Of a DNA stretch of 64,000 nucleotides, positions 37,584-47,109 are shown one piece after another. Where the stretch lies: assembly GCA_003565155.1 (NCBI GenBank), contig PXDB01000041.1, positions 1-64,000 on the forward strand, read 5' to 3'. The stretch comes from Nitriliruptoraceae bacterium. GTDB taxonomy: Bacteria > Actinomycetota > Nitriliruptoria > Nitriliruptorales > Nitriliruptoraceae. The translations under genes were made by a program, and so were the position numbers. The notes beneath the pieces are model-generated. The model was not told the origin of the DNA, ran no database searches, and saw nothing but the letters and a program-made list of their open reading frames with translations. The stretch's first letter is position 1. Each line of letters begins with the position of its first letter.

Positions 37584-39136
37584 AGGGGGATGTTCCCGTG
37601 CTTGCGCGCCGGACCGGGTTCGCGCTTGGAGGCGGTGAGGTCCAGGGCCCGGGCGAGCTCCGTGCGGGTCTCCGAGGGAGCGATGACCGCGTCGACGTAG
37701 CCCCGTTCGGCGGCCCGCCACGGGTTGGCGAGATCCCGGGCGTAGCGCGCCTCGAACTCTGCGTGCAGGGTGGCGGGGTCGTCGGCCTCGGTGAGCTCGC
37801 GGCGGTGCAGGATCGACACGGCGCCCTTCGCGCCCATCACGGCGATCTCCGCCGTCGGCCACGCCAGGTTCACGTCCGCGCCCAGGTGCTTCGAACCCAT
37901 CACGTCGTAGGCGCCGCCGTAGGCCTTGCGCACGATCACCGTGACCTTGGGCACCGTCGCCTCCGCGTAGGCGTAGAGCAGCTTCGCGCCGTGGCGGATG
38001 ATCCCTCCGTACTCCTGGTCGGTGCCGGGCAGGAACCCGGGCACGTCCACGAAGGTCACCACCGGCAGGTTGAACGCGTCGCAGAATCGGACGAACCGTG
38101 CGGCCTTCTCCGAGGACTCGATGTCGAGCACCCCGGCGAGGTGCTGGGGCTGGTTGCCCACCACGCCGATGGCGCGGCCGTCGATCCGCGCCAGCCCCAC
38201 CACGATGTTCTGCGCGTAGTACTGGTGGACCTCGAGGAACTCCCCGTCATCCACCACCGCGGTGACGATGTCGCGGACGTCGTAGGGGGTGTTCGCGCTG
38301 TCGGGCATGAAGGTGTCGAGCTCGTCGACGAGGCGGTCGACCGGGTCCTCGCACGGCACCCGCGGCGGGAGCTCCAGGTTGTTCGCGGGCAGGAAGCTCA
38401 GCAGGTAGGCGATGTCCTCGAGGCAGCGCTGCTCGTCATCGGCGGCGAAGTGGGCGACCCCGGAGGTGCCCGCGTGGCTCATCGCACCGCCGAGCTCCTC
38501 CATCGTCACCTCCTCGCCGGTGACGGTCTTGATCACGTTCGGGCCGGTGATGAACATGTGCGAGGTGTCACGCACCATGAACACGAAGTCGGTGATCGCG
38601 GGCGAGTACACCGCACCCCCTGCGCACGGCCCCATGATCGCCGAGATCTGCGGGATCACCCCCGAGGCCCGCACGTTGCGCAGGAAGATGTCGCCGTAGC
38701 CGCCGAGGGAGACCACGCCCTCCTGGATACGGGCGCCACCGGAGTCGTTCAGGCCGATCACCGGCACGCCCATGCGCTCGGCGAGATCCATGATCTTCAC
38801 GACCTTGGCGGCGAACACCTCGCCCAGGGAGCCACCGAACGCGGTGAAGTCCTGGCTGAACACGCACACCCTGCGCCCGTCGATGGTGCCGTGGCCGGTG
38901 ACCACCCCGTCGCCGAGGATCCGCTTGTCCTCCAGGCCGAACCCCGTGGCGCGGTGCACGGCGAAGGCGTCGGTCTCGGTGAAGGAGCCCTCGTCGAGGA
39001 GCAGATCGATCCGCTCCCGTGCGGTCAGCTTGCCCTTGTCGTGCTGCTTCGCGATCGCGGTCTCGCCACCACCGGTCGCGGCTTCCTCCCGGCGCCGCTG
39101 CAGTTCCGCGAGCTTCTCGCGCGTCGTCTGCGCCAC
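37580..39136 (-). CDS. pccB: acyl-CoA (propionyl-CoA-type) carboxylase beta subunit
   Basis: 518-aa carboxyltransferase transferring CO2 from biotin to acyl-CoA. Crotonase-like halves with [47 protein letters not shown], the oxyanion region [14 protein letters not shown], and [20 protein letters not shown] with [17 protein letters not shown] in the C-terminal half. The wording is typical of propionyl-CoA carboxylase beta. GTG start at 39136 with GAGGAG upstream. It overlaps accE and is divergent from birA, 132 bp away. Confidence 0.94.
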   Translation of the reverse strand: MAQTTREKLAELQRRREEAATGGGETAIAKQHDKGKLTARERIDLLLDEGSFTETDAFAVHRATGFGLEDKRILGDGVVTGHGTIDGRRVCVFSQDFTAFGGSLGEVFAAKVVKIMDLAERMGVPVIGLNDSGGARIQEGVVSLGGYGDIFLRNVRASGVIPQISAIMGPCAGGAVYSPAITDFVFMVRDTSHMFITGPNVIKTVTGEEVTMEELGGAMSHAGTSGVAHFAADDEQRCLEDIAYLLSFLPANNLELPPRVPCEDPVDRLVDELDTFMPDSANTPYDVRDIVTAVVDDGEFLEVHQYYAQNIVVGLARIDGRAIGVVGNQPQHLAGVLDIESSEKAARFVRFCDAFNLPVVTFVDVPGFLPGTDQEYGGIIRHGAKLLYAYAEATVPKVTVIVRKAYGGAYDVMGSKHLGADVNLAWPTAEIAVMGAKGAVSILHRRELTEADDPATLHAEFEARYARDLANPWRAAERGYVDAVIAPSETRTELARALDLTASKREPGPARKHGNIPL

Positions 39137-39268
39137 GTGCCCTCTCCTCGCGCCGTGTCCGGCCCCGCGGGTGCGCGGCCCATCAGCCGTCGTGGCGGAG
39201 GTCATGCTCCCGTCCGCCGCCACGTGCAGGCATCCTAACGGCCTCGGCGCGTCGTCCTGGAGGTAGCC

Positions 39269-40069
39269 GTGACGCTCTCGAACCACCCGTCGGTCCGCAG
39301 CGCCGTGGCGAACAGTGCCCGCATCGCGGCGCACACCCACCACGAGCGGGTCACCTCCACCAACGACCTGGCACGTCGTGCGGTGGAGGACGGCGCACCC
39401 CTCGCCCAGCTGTGCACCGCTGACCGCCAGACCGCGGGGCGGGGGAGGGCCGGCCGTGGCTGGACCGACGACGTCGACGGCCCCGGTGGCCCCGCCAACC
39501 TCGCGGTGTCCCTGGCCGCCGCGACCCCGGGCCACGCACCCGGCCTGGTGCCGTTGGCCGCCGGGCTGGCGGTGGCGGCCGCGTTGCGTGCGGTGGACGC
39601 GGACCCCGCCCTCAAGTGGCCGAACGACGTGCTGCTCGACGGCGCCAAGGCCGCGGGGATCCTGGTGGAGCGCCACGAGGTGTCCGGACGCGATGTGGTG
39701 GTGATCGGGTGCGGCCTGGACCTCGACTGGCGCGGTGTCGAGCGCGTCGGCGAGACCGCGGGCTGGACCTCGGTGGCGGAGTATCTCGGGAGGCCGGTGG
39801 ACCGTGGCGAGGTGCTCGGTGCGCTCCTCGTCGCGCTCGACCGGGAGCTGGACCACCTCGACGTCACCGGCGGCCCCGCCGACCTGCTGGCGCGCTACCG
39901 GGCGCGGTGCAGCACCCTCGGCAGCGACGTGCGTGTCGCCCTGCCGGGTGGCGGGCAGCTCACCGGGCGTGCGGTGGACCTCGACGCCGACGGGTTGCTC
40001 GAGGTGGACACCGGCGGCGAACGGGTGACGGTGCGGGCGGGGGACGTGGCCCTCCTGGGTGGGGCGTGA
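39269..40069 (+). CDS. birA: biotin--[acetyl-CoA-carboxylase] ligase
   Basis: 266-aa biotin protein ligase that attaches biotin to the carrier Lys of the carboxylase alpha subunit. Motifs: [28 protein letters not shown] (biotinyl-AMP loop), [21 protein letters not shown] and [12 protein letters not shown]-terminal SH3-like domain (about 215-266) is present. There is no N-terminal HTH, so it is not the regulatory BirA type. GTG start with GGAGG upstream. Divergent from pccB, a sensible functional pairing. Confidence 0.93.
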   Translation: MTLSNHPSVRSAVANSARIAAHTHHERVTSTNDLARRAVEDGAPLAQLCTADRQTAGRGRAGRGWTDDVDGPGGPANLAVSLAAATPGHAPGLVPLAAGLAVAAALRAVDADPALKWPNDVLLDGAKAAGILVERHEVSGRDVVVIGCGLDLDWRGVERVGETAGWTSVAEYLGRPVDRGEVLGALLVALDRELDHLDVTGGPADLLARYRARCSTLGSDVRVALPGGGQLTGRAVDLDADGLLEVDTGGERVTVRAGDVALLGGA

Positions 40070-40083
40070 GACGGTCCGGGCGG

Positions 40084-40089
40084 TAGCGT
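40084..40089 (+). promoter_or_regulatory. candidate -10 box (TAGCGT) for the second acyl-CoA dehydrogenase
   Basis: TAGCGT in GGGCGGTAGCGTTCC, 57 nt upstream of the gene start. No -35 is seen. Confidence 0.35.
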
Positions 40090-40146
40090 TCCGGTCCGGG
40101 GCGTCGGGCCGAGGGTCCGAGCGTGTGCGTCGCAGGGAGAGCGTGG

Positions 40147-41307
40147 ATGGGAGCAGCGTCATCGTCGGGTGCCGCCGGGGAGCTGACGACCGAACAGGAG
40201 GCCTTCCGGCAGGTCGTCGCCGCCTTCGCCGACGAGGTGGTGGCGCCGGCAGCCGATGCCTACAACGCCGAGGGGCGCTTCCCCGTCGAACTGGTCCGCC
40301 GGATGGGCGAGCTGGGTCTGTTCGGCCTGCCCTTCGCGGAGGAGGACGGTGGTGGCGGAGCGGACTACCTCCCCTTCTGCCTCGCCATCGAGGAGATCGG
40401 CCGGGTCGACCAGTCGCTCGGTATCACCCTGGAAGCCGGGGTCGGCCTCGGCGCCGCGCCCATCGCGGAGTTCGGCACGCCCGCGCAGCGGCGGCGCTGG
40501 CTGCCGCGGCTGTGCAGCGGTGAGGCGCTCGCCGGCTTCGGGCTCACCGAGTCCGGCGGTGGCTCCGACGTGCTCGGGGCGACCCGGACCCGTGCGGTGC
40601 GTGATGGTGACCACTGGGTGATCGACGGCACGAAGCAGTTCATCACCAACTCCGGCACCGAGCTCACCGAGCTGGTCACCGTGACCGCCCTGACCGACGA
40701 CGCCCAGCTCACCGCCATCGTCGTGCCCACCGACACGCCCGGGTTCGGTGTCGCGCCGCCCTACCGCAAGGTGGGTTGGCACGCCTCCGACACCCGCGAG
40801 CTGACCCTGGACGGGGTACGGGTGCCCGTGGACCACACCCTCGGGGAGGTGGGGCAGGGGCTGCGGCAGTTCCTCAAGACCCTCGACGACGGCCGGATCG
40901 CGATCAGCGCCCTGGCCGTCGGCCTCATCCAGGGGTGCGTGGACGAGTGCGTGCGCTACGCGAAGGAGCGCGAGGCCTTCGGGCGGCCCATCGCCGCGAA
41001 CCAGGCCATCGCCTTCAAGATCGCCGACATGGAGGTCGCCGCCCAGACCGCCCGGCAGATGTACCGCTACGCCTGCCGACGCAAGCAGGCCGGCCTGCCC
41101 TACAAGCGCGAGGCCTCCATCGCCAAGCTCTACAGCTCCGAGCAGGCGGTCACCGCCGCCCGGGAGGCCACCCAGATCTTCGGTGGGATGGGTTTCACCA
41201 CCGAGACCCGCGTCGGCCGCTTCTACCAGGACGCCAAGATTCTGGAGATCGGTGAGGGCACCAGCGAGGTCCAGCGCCTGCTCATCGGGCGTGACCTGGG
41301 GCTGTGA
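40147..41307 (+). CDS. acyl-CoA dehydrogenase (short-chain/branched-chain type)
   Basis: 386-aa FAD-dependent acyl-CoA dehydrogenase. [30 protein letters not shown] and GTKQFITNS lie in the first half, [20 protein letters not shown] and [13 protein letters not shown] in the second. Catalytic Glu370 lies in [14 protein letters not shown], the classical position, unlike the enzyme at 3.7 kb. It resembles short/branched-chain enzymes of Ile, Val or fatty acid oxidation. The ATG at 40147 follows GGGAG. It may act upstream of the propionyl-CoA carboxylase and mutase steps encoded nearby. Confidence 0.92.
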   Translation: MGAASSSGAAGELTTEQEAFRQVVAAFADEVVAPAADAYNAEGRFPVELVRRMGELGLFGLPFAEEDGGGGADYLPFCLAIEEIGRVDQSLGITLEAGVGLGAAPIAEFGTPAQRRRWLPRLCSGEALAGFGLTESGGGSDVLGATRTRAVRDGDHWVIDGTKQFITNSGTELTELVTVTALTDDAQLTAIVVPTDTPGFGVAPPYRKVGWHASDTRELTLDGVRVPVDHTLGEVGQGLRQFLKTLDDGRIAISALAVGLIQGCVDECVRYAKEREAFGRPIAANQAIAFKIADMEVAAQTARQMYRYACRRKQAGLPYKREASIAKLYSSEQAVTAAREATQIFGGMGFTTETRVGRFYQDAKILEIGEGTSEVQRLLIGRDLGL

Positions 41308-41421
41308 CCACGGGTCCGGGACGGCGGTGACGGCACCGGTCCAACGGACGGCGTGCCGGCGAAGCCGAGACAGGGCATCCTTACCCTGCACACCCCGTTC
41401 ACCCGCTTCCCGGAGCCCCCG

Positions 41422-42219
41422 GTGGCCGACCGTTACAGCTCGCAGATCGCGCTGGTGCTCGACCAGCCCGTCGACGACGTGGGTGCGGTCGTGCAGGCCG
41501 CCGGCCACGTCGGTGACCTCGATCGGGCGGCGCCCGTCCGCGAGGAGGGGCACCTCGCCCAGGAGGTCCAGTGGGGCGGTCGGATGCAGAAAGCCGTCGT
41601 GCGGGCGTTGCGTCACGAGGAGAACGACCGGCCGCTGCTGCGCACCGAGACCTACCTCGGGGAGGACGGGCTGGCCGAGGGGATCCAGCGCCAGGCGAAA
41701 CTCCTCCAGGCCCTGTCCCGGCAGCTGCAGGGCCGCATCGAGGGCGTGGTCGACCTCTCGGCCCGCACCGAGCGCGATACCGCCTGGATGCACCGTTGCG
41801 CGATCGGTGCCGTCCAGCATGATGACGGCATCGTCACCGTGATCGACGGGGAGGGCACCCGGTGGGTCCGCACCCACGGTGCCGCCAGGTTCGGGGTCCC
41901 GGACCTCGAGTTGTACGGCTGTAACCGGACCCAGGCCGAGGCGGCACCGGCGCTCCTGGCCCACGTCCACGAGCAGCTGCTCAGCCGCGGGCTGAAGGCC
42001 GACCTCAGCCTGACCGACGGCACGCCGGTCTACCTCGTGCCGGTCCTCGAGGCGTGGCAGGAGGTCCCCCTGGACTGGCCGGGGGTGGGTCGGGCGGGCC
42101 GCAACCGGGGGCCGGGTCTCGACGGCCCACGTGCGAGCCTGTCGGTGCTGCACAAGCCCCGCCTCGGCCGGTACCGCAAGGACCTCGCGGGTGTGCTCGA
42201 CCGCTTGACGGCAGCCTGA
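41422..42219 (+). CDS. conserved-looking protein of unknown function
   Basis: 265-aa soluble protein; I do not recognise the family. It has a balanced composition and a well-formed core: QIALVLDQPVDDVGAVVQAA at the N-terminus, then a Glu/Arg-rich helix, and a C-terminal half with GAARFGVPDLELYG, LLAHVHEQLLSRGLKADLSL and TPVYLVPVLEAWQEVPLDW. The GARFG..DLELYG pattern is reminiscent of some DUF4261-like domains, but weakly. I chose the GTG at 41422 with GGAG 6 nt upstream. A GTG at 41353 would extend it to 288 aa. A small membrane protein gene follows 11 bp downstream, so the two may work together. Confidence 0.7.
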   Translation: MADRYSSQIALVLDQPVDDVGAVVQAAGHVGDLDRAAPVREEGHLAQEVQWGGRMQKAVVRALRHEENDRPLLRTETYLGEDGLAEGIQRQAKLLQALSRQLQGRIEGVVDLSARTERDTAWMHRCAIGAVQHDDGIVTVIDGEGTRWVRTHGAARFGVPDLELYGCNRTQAEAAPALLAHVHEQLLSRGLKADLSLTDGTPVYLVPVLEAWQEVPLDWPGVGRAGRNRGPGLDGPRASLSVLHKPRLGRYRKDLAGVLDRLTAA

Positions 42220-42230
42220 GGGAGGCACGG

Positions 42231-42575
42231 ATGCGCTTCAACGACCGGGAGTGGGAAGAGCTCTGGGAGCGCACCCTCGGCCAGATCGACCGGCACCGTC
42301 TGGCGATGTCGCTGCTGCGCCGTGAGGTCCCCGATGACGTGCTCGGGCGGCGGGTGGTACCCGAGCTGGCGCGTCGGTGGCGGTGGACGGCGCTGCTCCA
42401 CATCGTCGGCCACACGCTCCACGCGATGTTCTGGTGGATGATCTCCCTGGACCTGTCGCCCCTGAGCAGCCCTTCCTGGCAGCTGGCCAACGCCATGACG
42501 CTGATGAGCCTGTCGGTGATCGTCTTCTGCGTCGCCTTCCGCCGCTACCTGCGGCCGGTCGCCGTGATCGCCTGA
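42231..42575 (+). CDS. small two-helix membrane protein (hypothetical)
   Basis: 114-aa protein. The N-terminal half is charged and helical (NDREWEELWERTLGQIDRHR, LLRREVPDDVLGRRVVPELARRW). Two membrane segments follow: about residues 51-70 (TALLHIVGHTLHAMFWWMIS) and 85-102 (ANAMTLMSLSVIVFCVAF). ATG with GGGAGG 5 nt upstream, 11 bp after the unknown soluble gene, so co-translation is likely. No family recognised. Confidence 0.75.
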   Translation: MRFNDREWEELWERTLGQIDRHRLAMSLLRREVPDDVLGRRVVPELARRWRWTALLHIVGHTLHAMFWWMISLDLSPLSSPSWQLANAMTLMSLSVIVFCVAFRRYLRPVAVIA

Positions 42576-42594
42576 TGGGGGTAGCCCACCGTCG

Positions 42595-43809
42595 TCAGGC
42601 CTCCACGTCCGGCTCCAACCACCCTTCCTCACCTTCGGGGCGGACGTCGCCGGCGAGTCGCCTGAGCCGCGGGGGGCCCTCCTCCGGGCCGATGGCCAGC
42701 AGCCGGTCGCCGGCCTGGTTGCGGTGGTCACGCCGCGGCCGGTAGATCCACCGGTCAGCCCGCTGGACGGCCAGGACCTCCATCCCGGTGGCCGTGTGCA
42801 GCTTGAGCTCACCGAGGGTGCGCCCGTCCACCTCGCTGTTCTCGGCGACGATGGCCTCGGCGACGATCTCGTCGGACTCGGCGAAGGCGGCCGCCACGAT
42901 CGGGTGGACGTCCACGTCCTCCTCGACGATGCGGCACAGCGACTGGGCCGAGTCCACGATCCGTTCGGCAGCACCGGCGAGGTGGAGCATCCCGCGCAGC
43001 TCCTCGGGGTCCTCGAGCTCCGCCGCCGCGCGCAGCACCCATCCCTCGAGCCGGTGGAACAGCTCGTCCGACTGGTCCTCGATCACCCCGACCTCGGCGG
43101 ACAGGGTCGCGTCGCGCAGCAGGATGGCGGAGTACGCGAGCCCCACCGCCACCTCGGAGACGTTCTTCAGCTCCACCATCAGGTCGACGGCACGGTCGAG
43201 GTTGGAGAGCGTGCCACCCGTCACGGGCTCGGGCAGGGCGCGCGGCGGCGCCCCGGCCAGCTCCCGCATCAGGTCGACGCCCTCGCGCGGCCCCTGCAGG
43301 AAGAGCACGTCGCCCTCCCGCAGGACCTCGTCGCCCTCCACCCCGTGCAGCCACTCCACGTCCCGGCGCACCGCGATGATCCACATGCCCGTCCGCCGCG
43401 GCAGCTCCAGGTCCCGGAGCACGGCGCCTTCGAGCTGGTTCTCGGGGCGGACGCGCACGCGGGCGGTGACCTCGGTGGCGTGCCGGAGGTCATCACGCAG
43501 CGCCGCGGGGACCCCGAGGTCCTTGAGCACCACGCGCGCGATGTCCTCCGCGGCGTCAGCGATCCCCTCGATCGACATCGCCATGGACAGCACCCACGCC
43601 AGCTGCTCCGCGTCCTCGCGGGTCCGTGCGGCGACCAGTGAGACGATGCGCAGCTCCACCAGGGCCTCGTCGAGCTGGTCCTCGAGGCGGACCACCTCAC
43701 GTGCCAGGGCGTGATCGCCGAAGAACACCGCGGCGTAGGCGAGGTCGACCATCAGCTCTGCCGCATCCTTCGCGTCGGCGAGCAGGTCCTTGACGGTTCG
43801 TTGCGGCAT
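42595..43809 (-). CDS. duplicated PhoU / TrkA-C domain regulatory protein
   Basis: 404-aa soluble protein built from two repeats, each a PhoU-like helical bundle followed by a TrkA-C (RCK_C) domain. Helices 1-100 are followed by TrkA-C 1 around 108-190 (VRPENQLEGAVLRDLELP, EGDVLFLQGPREGVDLM). Helices 205-300 are followed by TrkA-C 2 around 310-395 (NSEVDGRTLGELKLHTATGM, NQAGDRLLAIGPEEG). TrkA-C domains bind nucleotide or ions and gate cation transporters. It starts 4 bp after the stop of the MgtE-type transporter gene, so it is most likely that transporter's regulator. Confidence 0.83.
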   Translation of the reverse strand: MPQRTVKDLLADAKDAAELMVDLAYAAVFFGDHALAREVVRLEDQLDEALVELRIVSLVAARTREDAEQLAWVLSMAMSIEGIADAAEDIARVVLKDLGVPAALRDDLRHATEVTARVRVRPENQLEGAVLRDLELPRRTGMWIIAVRRDVEWLHGVEGDEVLREGDVLFLQGPREGVDLMRELAGAPPRALPEPVTGGTLSNLDRAVDLMVELKNVSEVAVGLAYSAILLRDATLSAEVGVIEDQSDELFHRLEGWVLRAAAELEDPEELRGMLHLAGAAERIVDSAQSLCRIVEEDVDVHPIVAAAFAESDEIVAEAIVAENSEVDGRTLGELKLHTATGMEVLAVQRADRWIYRPRRDHRNQAGDRLLAIGPEEGPPRLRRLAGDVRPEGEEGWLEPDVEA

Positions 43810-43813
43810 GGGT

Positions 43814-45103
43814 CTATCCGATCCCGGTCAGGGTGACGATGGCCACCAGCACCAGCAGGCCGAGCAGGTCCATCGCCGAGGTGACGATGGGGATGCCCTC
43901 GTTGTCGGGGTCCAGTCCGAAGCGCACGGACGCCGCGGCGGTCAGATAGGCGACACCGATCAGCAGCACCGTGGAGATCGCGCCCGCCAGCAGCCCGACG
44001 CCGACCAGCACCGGCAGCAGCGGCGCCCCGAGGTCGGCGATCGTCGCCCAGCCCCAGGTGGTCAGGCTGAGCGCCGTGAAGGCGAAGACCCCGAACAGCA
44101 CGGTGAGCGAGGCGTCCAGCAGCGCCGTGCCCCGCGGCAGCCAGGTCGGGGTGATCGCACCGAGGTGGAGCTTGGAGGCGAGGCGGCTGGAGAGCATGCC
44201 GCCCAGCGACCCGCAGGTCGCCACGAAGGGGGGGATCAGCACCAGCAGCCACGGGGAGGCCAGCAGCTGCTCCACCCGGCTCTCCAGCACCGTGCCGGCC
44301 AGGGTGCCCACGCCGACCGCCACCGCCAGGGTCGGGGCCGACTCCCGCACGATGCGGCGCACCAGGTCGTCGCGGGCGATCCAGCCGGCGATCAGGCTGA
44401 CCACCCCCGCTACGCCCAGCAGCGCGCCGAGGACCGTGGCCACCGTGTCGTCACGCACCAGCAGGGTGGCCAGCAGCAGCGCAGGCACGGTCAGCACGTC
44501 GCCGGCAACGGTGATCGTCGGCGCACCGACGTCGTCCATGTTCCAGTCGCGGGCCTGGGCCAGGCGGGACAGCGCGATGGTCAGCAGCAGCAGGAACACC
44601 GAGGACAGCACGCCACCGACGGTGGCGATGACGATCAGGTGCCACACCGGGATGGTCGTGAGCCCCAGCGCGCCGGCGAACAGCCACGCCATCCCGGCGA
44701 TGACCACCGAGGTGCCAACGGTCAGGTACGAGGTGGCCACGATCTGTCTGCCGAGGAAGCCGCTGAGGCGGATCTCGCGCTCGTACTGGCCGGTGTGGAT
44801 CGCGGTGCTCAGCCGGGAGGCCAGGGCGCCGTAGATGTTGCCCCGCATGTCGATCGCCGCCGGCACCAGCAGCAGCAGGCCGGGCAGCGCCTCCAGGGTG
44901 TCCTCCGCGCCGGCGAGGAACCCACCGGCGACCATGCCCGTGAAGGCCGCCAGCAGCAGCGCGCTCATCCCGCGGCGGATCGCCAGGCGTTCCTGGCCCC
45001 AGTAGGCGGCCACCTGCGACACCGGGACCCCGACGGCCCGCCCGAGTGCCCGGACGGCGCTGGGAACGCGCACGCGTCGCTCCCGCTGGCGGGGAGGGGG
45101 CAT
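43814..45103 (-). CDS. mgtE: MgtE/SLC41-type divalent cation transporter (two MgtE domains)
   Basis: 429-aa integral membrane protein with about ten helices in two homologous halves, as in SLC41-like magnesium transporters. Each half has a MgtE signature: PGLLLLVPAAIDMRGNIYGA in the first, LVLIPPFVATCGSLGGMLSS in the second. The cytoplasmic N and CBS gating domains of classical MgtE are absent, and the PhoU/TrkA-C protein immediately downstream probably replaces them. ATG at 45103 with AGAGGA upstream. Upstream in-frame extension lacks homology. Mg2+ is the family substrate; other divalent cations are possible. Confidence 0.86.
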   Translation of the reverse strand: MPPPRQRERRVRVPSAVRALGRAVGVPVSQVAAYWGQERLAIRRGMSALLLAAFTGMVAGGFLAGAEDTLEALPGLLLLVPAAIDMRGNIYGALASRLSTAIHTGQYEREIRLSGFLGRQIVATSYLTVGTSVVIAGMAWLFAGALGLTTIPVWHLIVIATVGGVLSSVFLLLLTIALSRLAQARDWNMDDVGAPTITVAGDVLTVPALLLATLLVRDDTVATVLGALLGVAGVVSLIAGWIARDDLVRRIVRESAPTLAVAVGVGTLAGTVLESRVEQLLASPWLLVLIPPFVATCGSLGGMLSSRLASKLHLGAITPTWLPRGTALLDASLTVLFGVFAFTALSLTTWGWATIADLGAPLLPVLVGVGLLAGAISTVLLIGVAYLTAAASVRFGLDPDNEGIPIVTSAMDLLGLLVLVAIVTLTGIG

Positions 45104-45213
45104 CTTCGTCCTCTTGACGGGTGGTCGGCACGGCCGTTCGGCGCGTGTGGTCGGCGCGACGCGGTCAACGCGGAGTGCGAGGCGAACGGTATCGGTCGAC
45201 ACGGTGCCGACGA

Positions 45214-45244
45214 TTGCCGTCCACTGGGACGTGGGACCTACCAT
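45214..45244 (+). promoter_or_regulatory. promoter placing the transcription start at the ATG (leaderless)
   Basis: TTGCCG at 45214-45219 and TACCAT at 45239-45244 (19-bp spacer). The -10 ends 6 nt before the ATG at 45251, so transcription would begin at or next to the A of the start codon. No Shine-Dalgarno sequence is present. Confidence 0.55.
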
Positions 45245-45250
45245 CGTTAC

Positions 45251-47041
45251 ATGGATACCTACACCGCGCCGCTCCGTGACGTCCGTTTCGTCCTCGAGCA
45301 CATCACCCCGCTCACGGACCTGACCGCTACCTCGCGGTTCGCCCACGCCGAACCGGACCTGGTGGCCGGCCTGCTGGAGGAGGCGGGCCGGTTCGCCGCC
45401 TCCGCGATCGCACCGACCAACCGTGAGGGCGACGCGCACGGCGCACGGATCGAGGATGGCGGGGTGATCACCCCCGACAGCTTCAAGCAGGCCTACCAGC
45501 AGTATCTGGAGGCCGGGTGGGGTGCGGTCCAGCATCCGCCGGAGTTCGAGGGTGGCGGGTTCCCGTTGACCGTCGCCAACGCGGTCAAGGAGTTCATCAC
45601 CTCGGCGAACATGGCCTTCTCCCTGGGGCCGTTGCTGACCACCGGTGCGGTCTATCTGATGCAGCACCACTGCTCGAGAGCGCAGTTGGACACCTACGTG
45701 CCCAAGATGGTCTCCGGGGAGTGGGCCGGGACCATGAACCTCACCGAGCCGCAGGCCGGCTCGGACGTCGGTGCGGTGACCACCAGGGCGGTCCCCGCGG
45801 ACGACGGGACCTACCGGGTCACCGGCCAGAAGATCTACATCACCTACGGCGAGCACGACCTGACCGACAACATCATCCACCTGGTCCTGGCCCGCCTCCC
45901 CGACGCGCCGCCCGGCACCAAGGGCATCTCGCTGTTCATCGTGCCCAAGTTCCTGGTCAACGACGACGGCAGCCTCGGTGCACGCAACGACGTCGAGGTG
46001 GTCTCGCTGGAGCACAAGCTCGGCATCCACGCCTCACCCACCTGCGTCATGGCCTTCGGCGAGCGGGGCGAGGGCGCGGTCGGCTATCTGGTCGGTGAGC
46101 CCCACCAGGGCATGCGTCAGATGTTCACGATGATGAACGACGCCCGGCTCGGGGTCGGCCTCCAGGGGCTGGCCATCGCCGAGCGGGCCTACCAGCAGGC
46201 CCTGGCCTACGCCCAGGACCGCCAGCAGGGCCGCGGCCCGACCACCCCGCCCGGTGAGCAGGCGCCGATCATCGAGCACGCCGACGTCCGCCGCATGCTG
46301 ATGACCATGAAGGCCCACATCGAGGGGGTCAGGGCCCTGTGCTACCTCAACGCCTACGCCCTCGACCTCGCCCACGCCGCGGAGGACGAGGCGACCCGCG
46401 ACCACCACACCAAGCTCGCCGACCTGCTCACCCCGCTGTCCAAGGCGTGGGGCACCGATGTCGGTGTGGAGATGACCTCCCTCGCCGTCCAGGTCCACGG
46501 CGGCATGGGTTTCGTCGAGGAGACCGGCGTCGCCCAGCACTACCGCGACGCCCGGATCGCCCCGATCTACGAGGGCACCAACGGCATCCAGGCCCTCGAC
46601 CTCGTCGGCCGGAAGCTGCCGATGGACGGTGGCGCGTTCGTCAAGGGCTTCCTCGGTGACCTCCGCGCCGAGGTGGACGCCCTCCCGACGACGCTGTCCG
46701 CCCTGACGGCACCGCTCCACGAGGGCCTCGACGTCGTGGAGCGCACCACGGCCTGGCTCGATGCGCACCGCGACGCCATGGACGACGTCGCGGCCGGCGC
46801 CACCCCCTACCTGCGGGTGCTCGCCACCGTGGTCGCCGGCGTGCTGCTCGCCCGGGGCGCCGCCGGCGCCCAGCAGCAACTCGACGACGGCGCCGACGAC
46901 GACGGGTTCCTCACCGCGAAGGTCACGGTGGCGCGGTTCTTCGCCACCCAGATCGTGCCCACCGTCGGTGGGCACGCCGCCGCGGTCACCGCCGGAGCCG
47001 AGGACCTGCGGGCCCTCACCCCCGCACAGCTCGCACCGTGA
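45251..47041 (+). CDS. acyl-CoA dehydrogenase with C-terminal extension (FadE5-like)
   Basis: 596-aa acyl-CoA dehydrogenase of the long subgroup with an Acyl-CoA_dh_C domain. YTAPLRDVRFVLEH at the N-terminus is characteristic of this group. TMNLTEPQAGSDVGAV, GQKIYITYGEHDL, VEVVSLEHKLGIHASPTCVM and VHGGMGFVEETGVAQHYRDA follow. The catalytic Glu lies in IAPIYEGTNGIQALDL, and residues about 460-596 form the extra helical domain. It probably acts on fatty acyl-CoAs of broad chain length. The start has no ribosome site but a -10 box 6 nt upstream, so it is likely leaderless. Divergent from mgtE. Confidence 0.93.
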   Translation: MDTYTAPLRDVRFVLEHITPLTDLTATSRFAHAEPDLVAGLLEEAGRFAASAIAPTNREGDAHGARIEDGGVITPDSFKQAYQQYLEAGWGAVQHPPEFEGGGFPLTVANAVKEFITSANMAFSLGPLLTTGAVYLMQHHCSRAQLDTYVPKMVSGEWAGTMNLTEPQAGSDVGAVTTRAVPADDGTYRVTGQKIYITYGEHDLTDNIIHLVLARLPDAPPGTKGISLFIVPKFLVNDDGSLGARNDVEVVSLEHKLGIHASPTCVMAFGERGEGAVGYLVGEPHQGMRQMFTMMNDARLGVGLQGLAIAERAYQQALAYAQDRQQGRGPTTPPGEQAPIIEHADVRRMLMTMKAHIEGVRALCYLNAYALDLAHAAEDEATRDHHTKLADLLTPLSKAWGTDVGVEMTSLAVQVHGGMGFVEETGVAQHYRDARIAPIYEGTNGIQALDLVGRKLPMDGGAFVKGFLGDLRAEVDALPTTLSALTAPLHEGLDVVERTTAWLDAHRDAMDDVAAGATPYLRVLATVVAGVLLARGAAGAQQQLDDGADDDGFLTAKVTVARFFATQIVPTVGGHAAAVTAGAEDLRALTPAQLAP

Positions 47042-47109
47042 CCGCGCCACCGTCCATCGACCGGACCGGCAACGGTGCCGGGACCGCCCGCACCGGGCAG
47101 GAGGCCATG

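Noticed and set aside
43790-45250. Upstream extension of the third acyl-CoA dehydrogenase to more than 1,000 codons
   Set aside because: It reads through the antisense of mgtE with Gln/Arg/His-rich sequence. The enzyme family begins with the YTAPLRD block right after the ATG at 45251.
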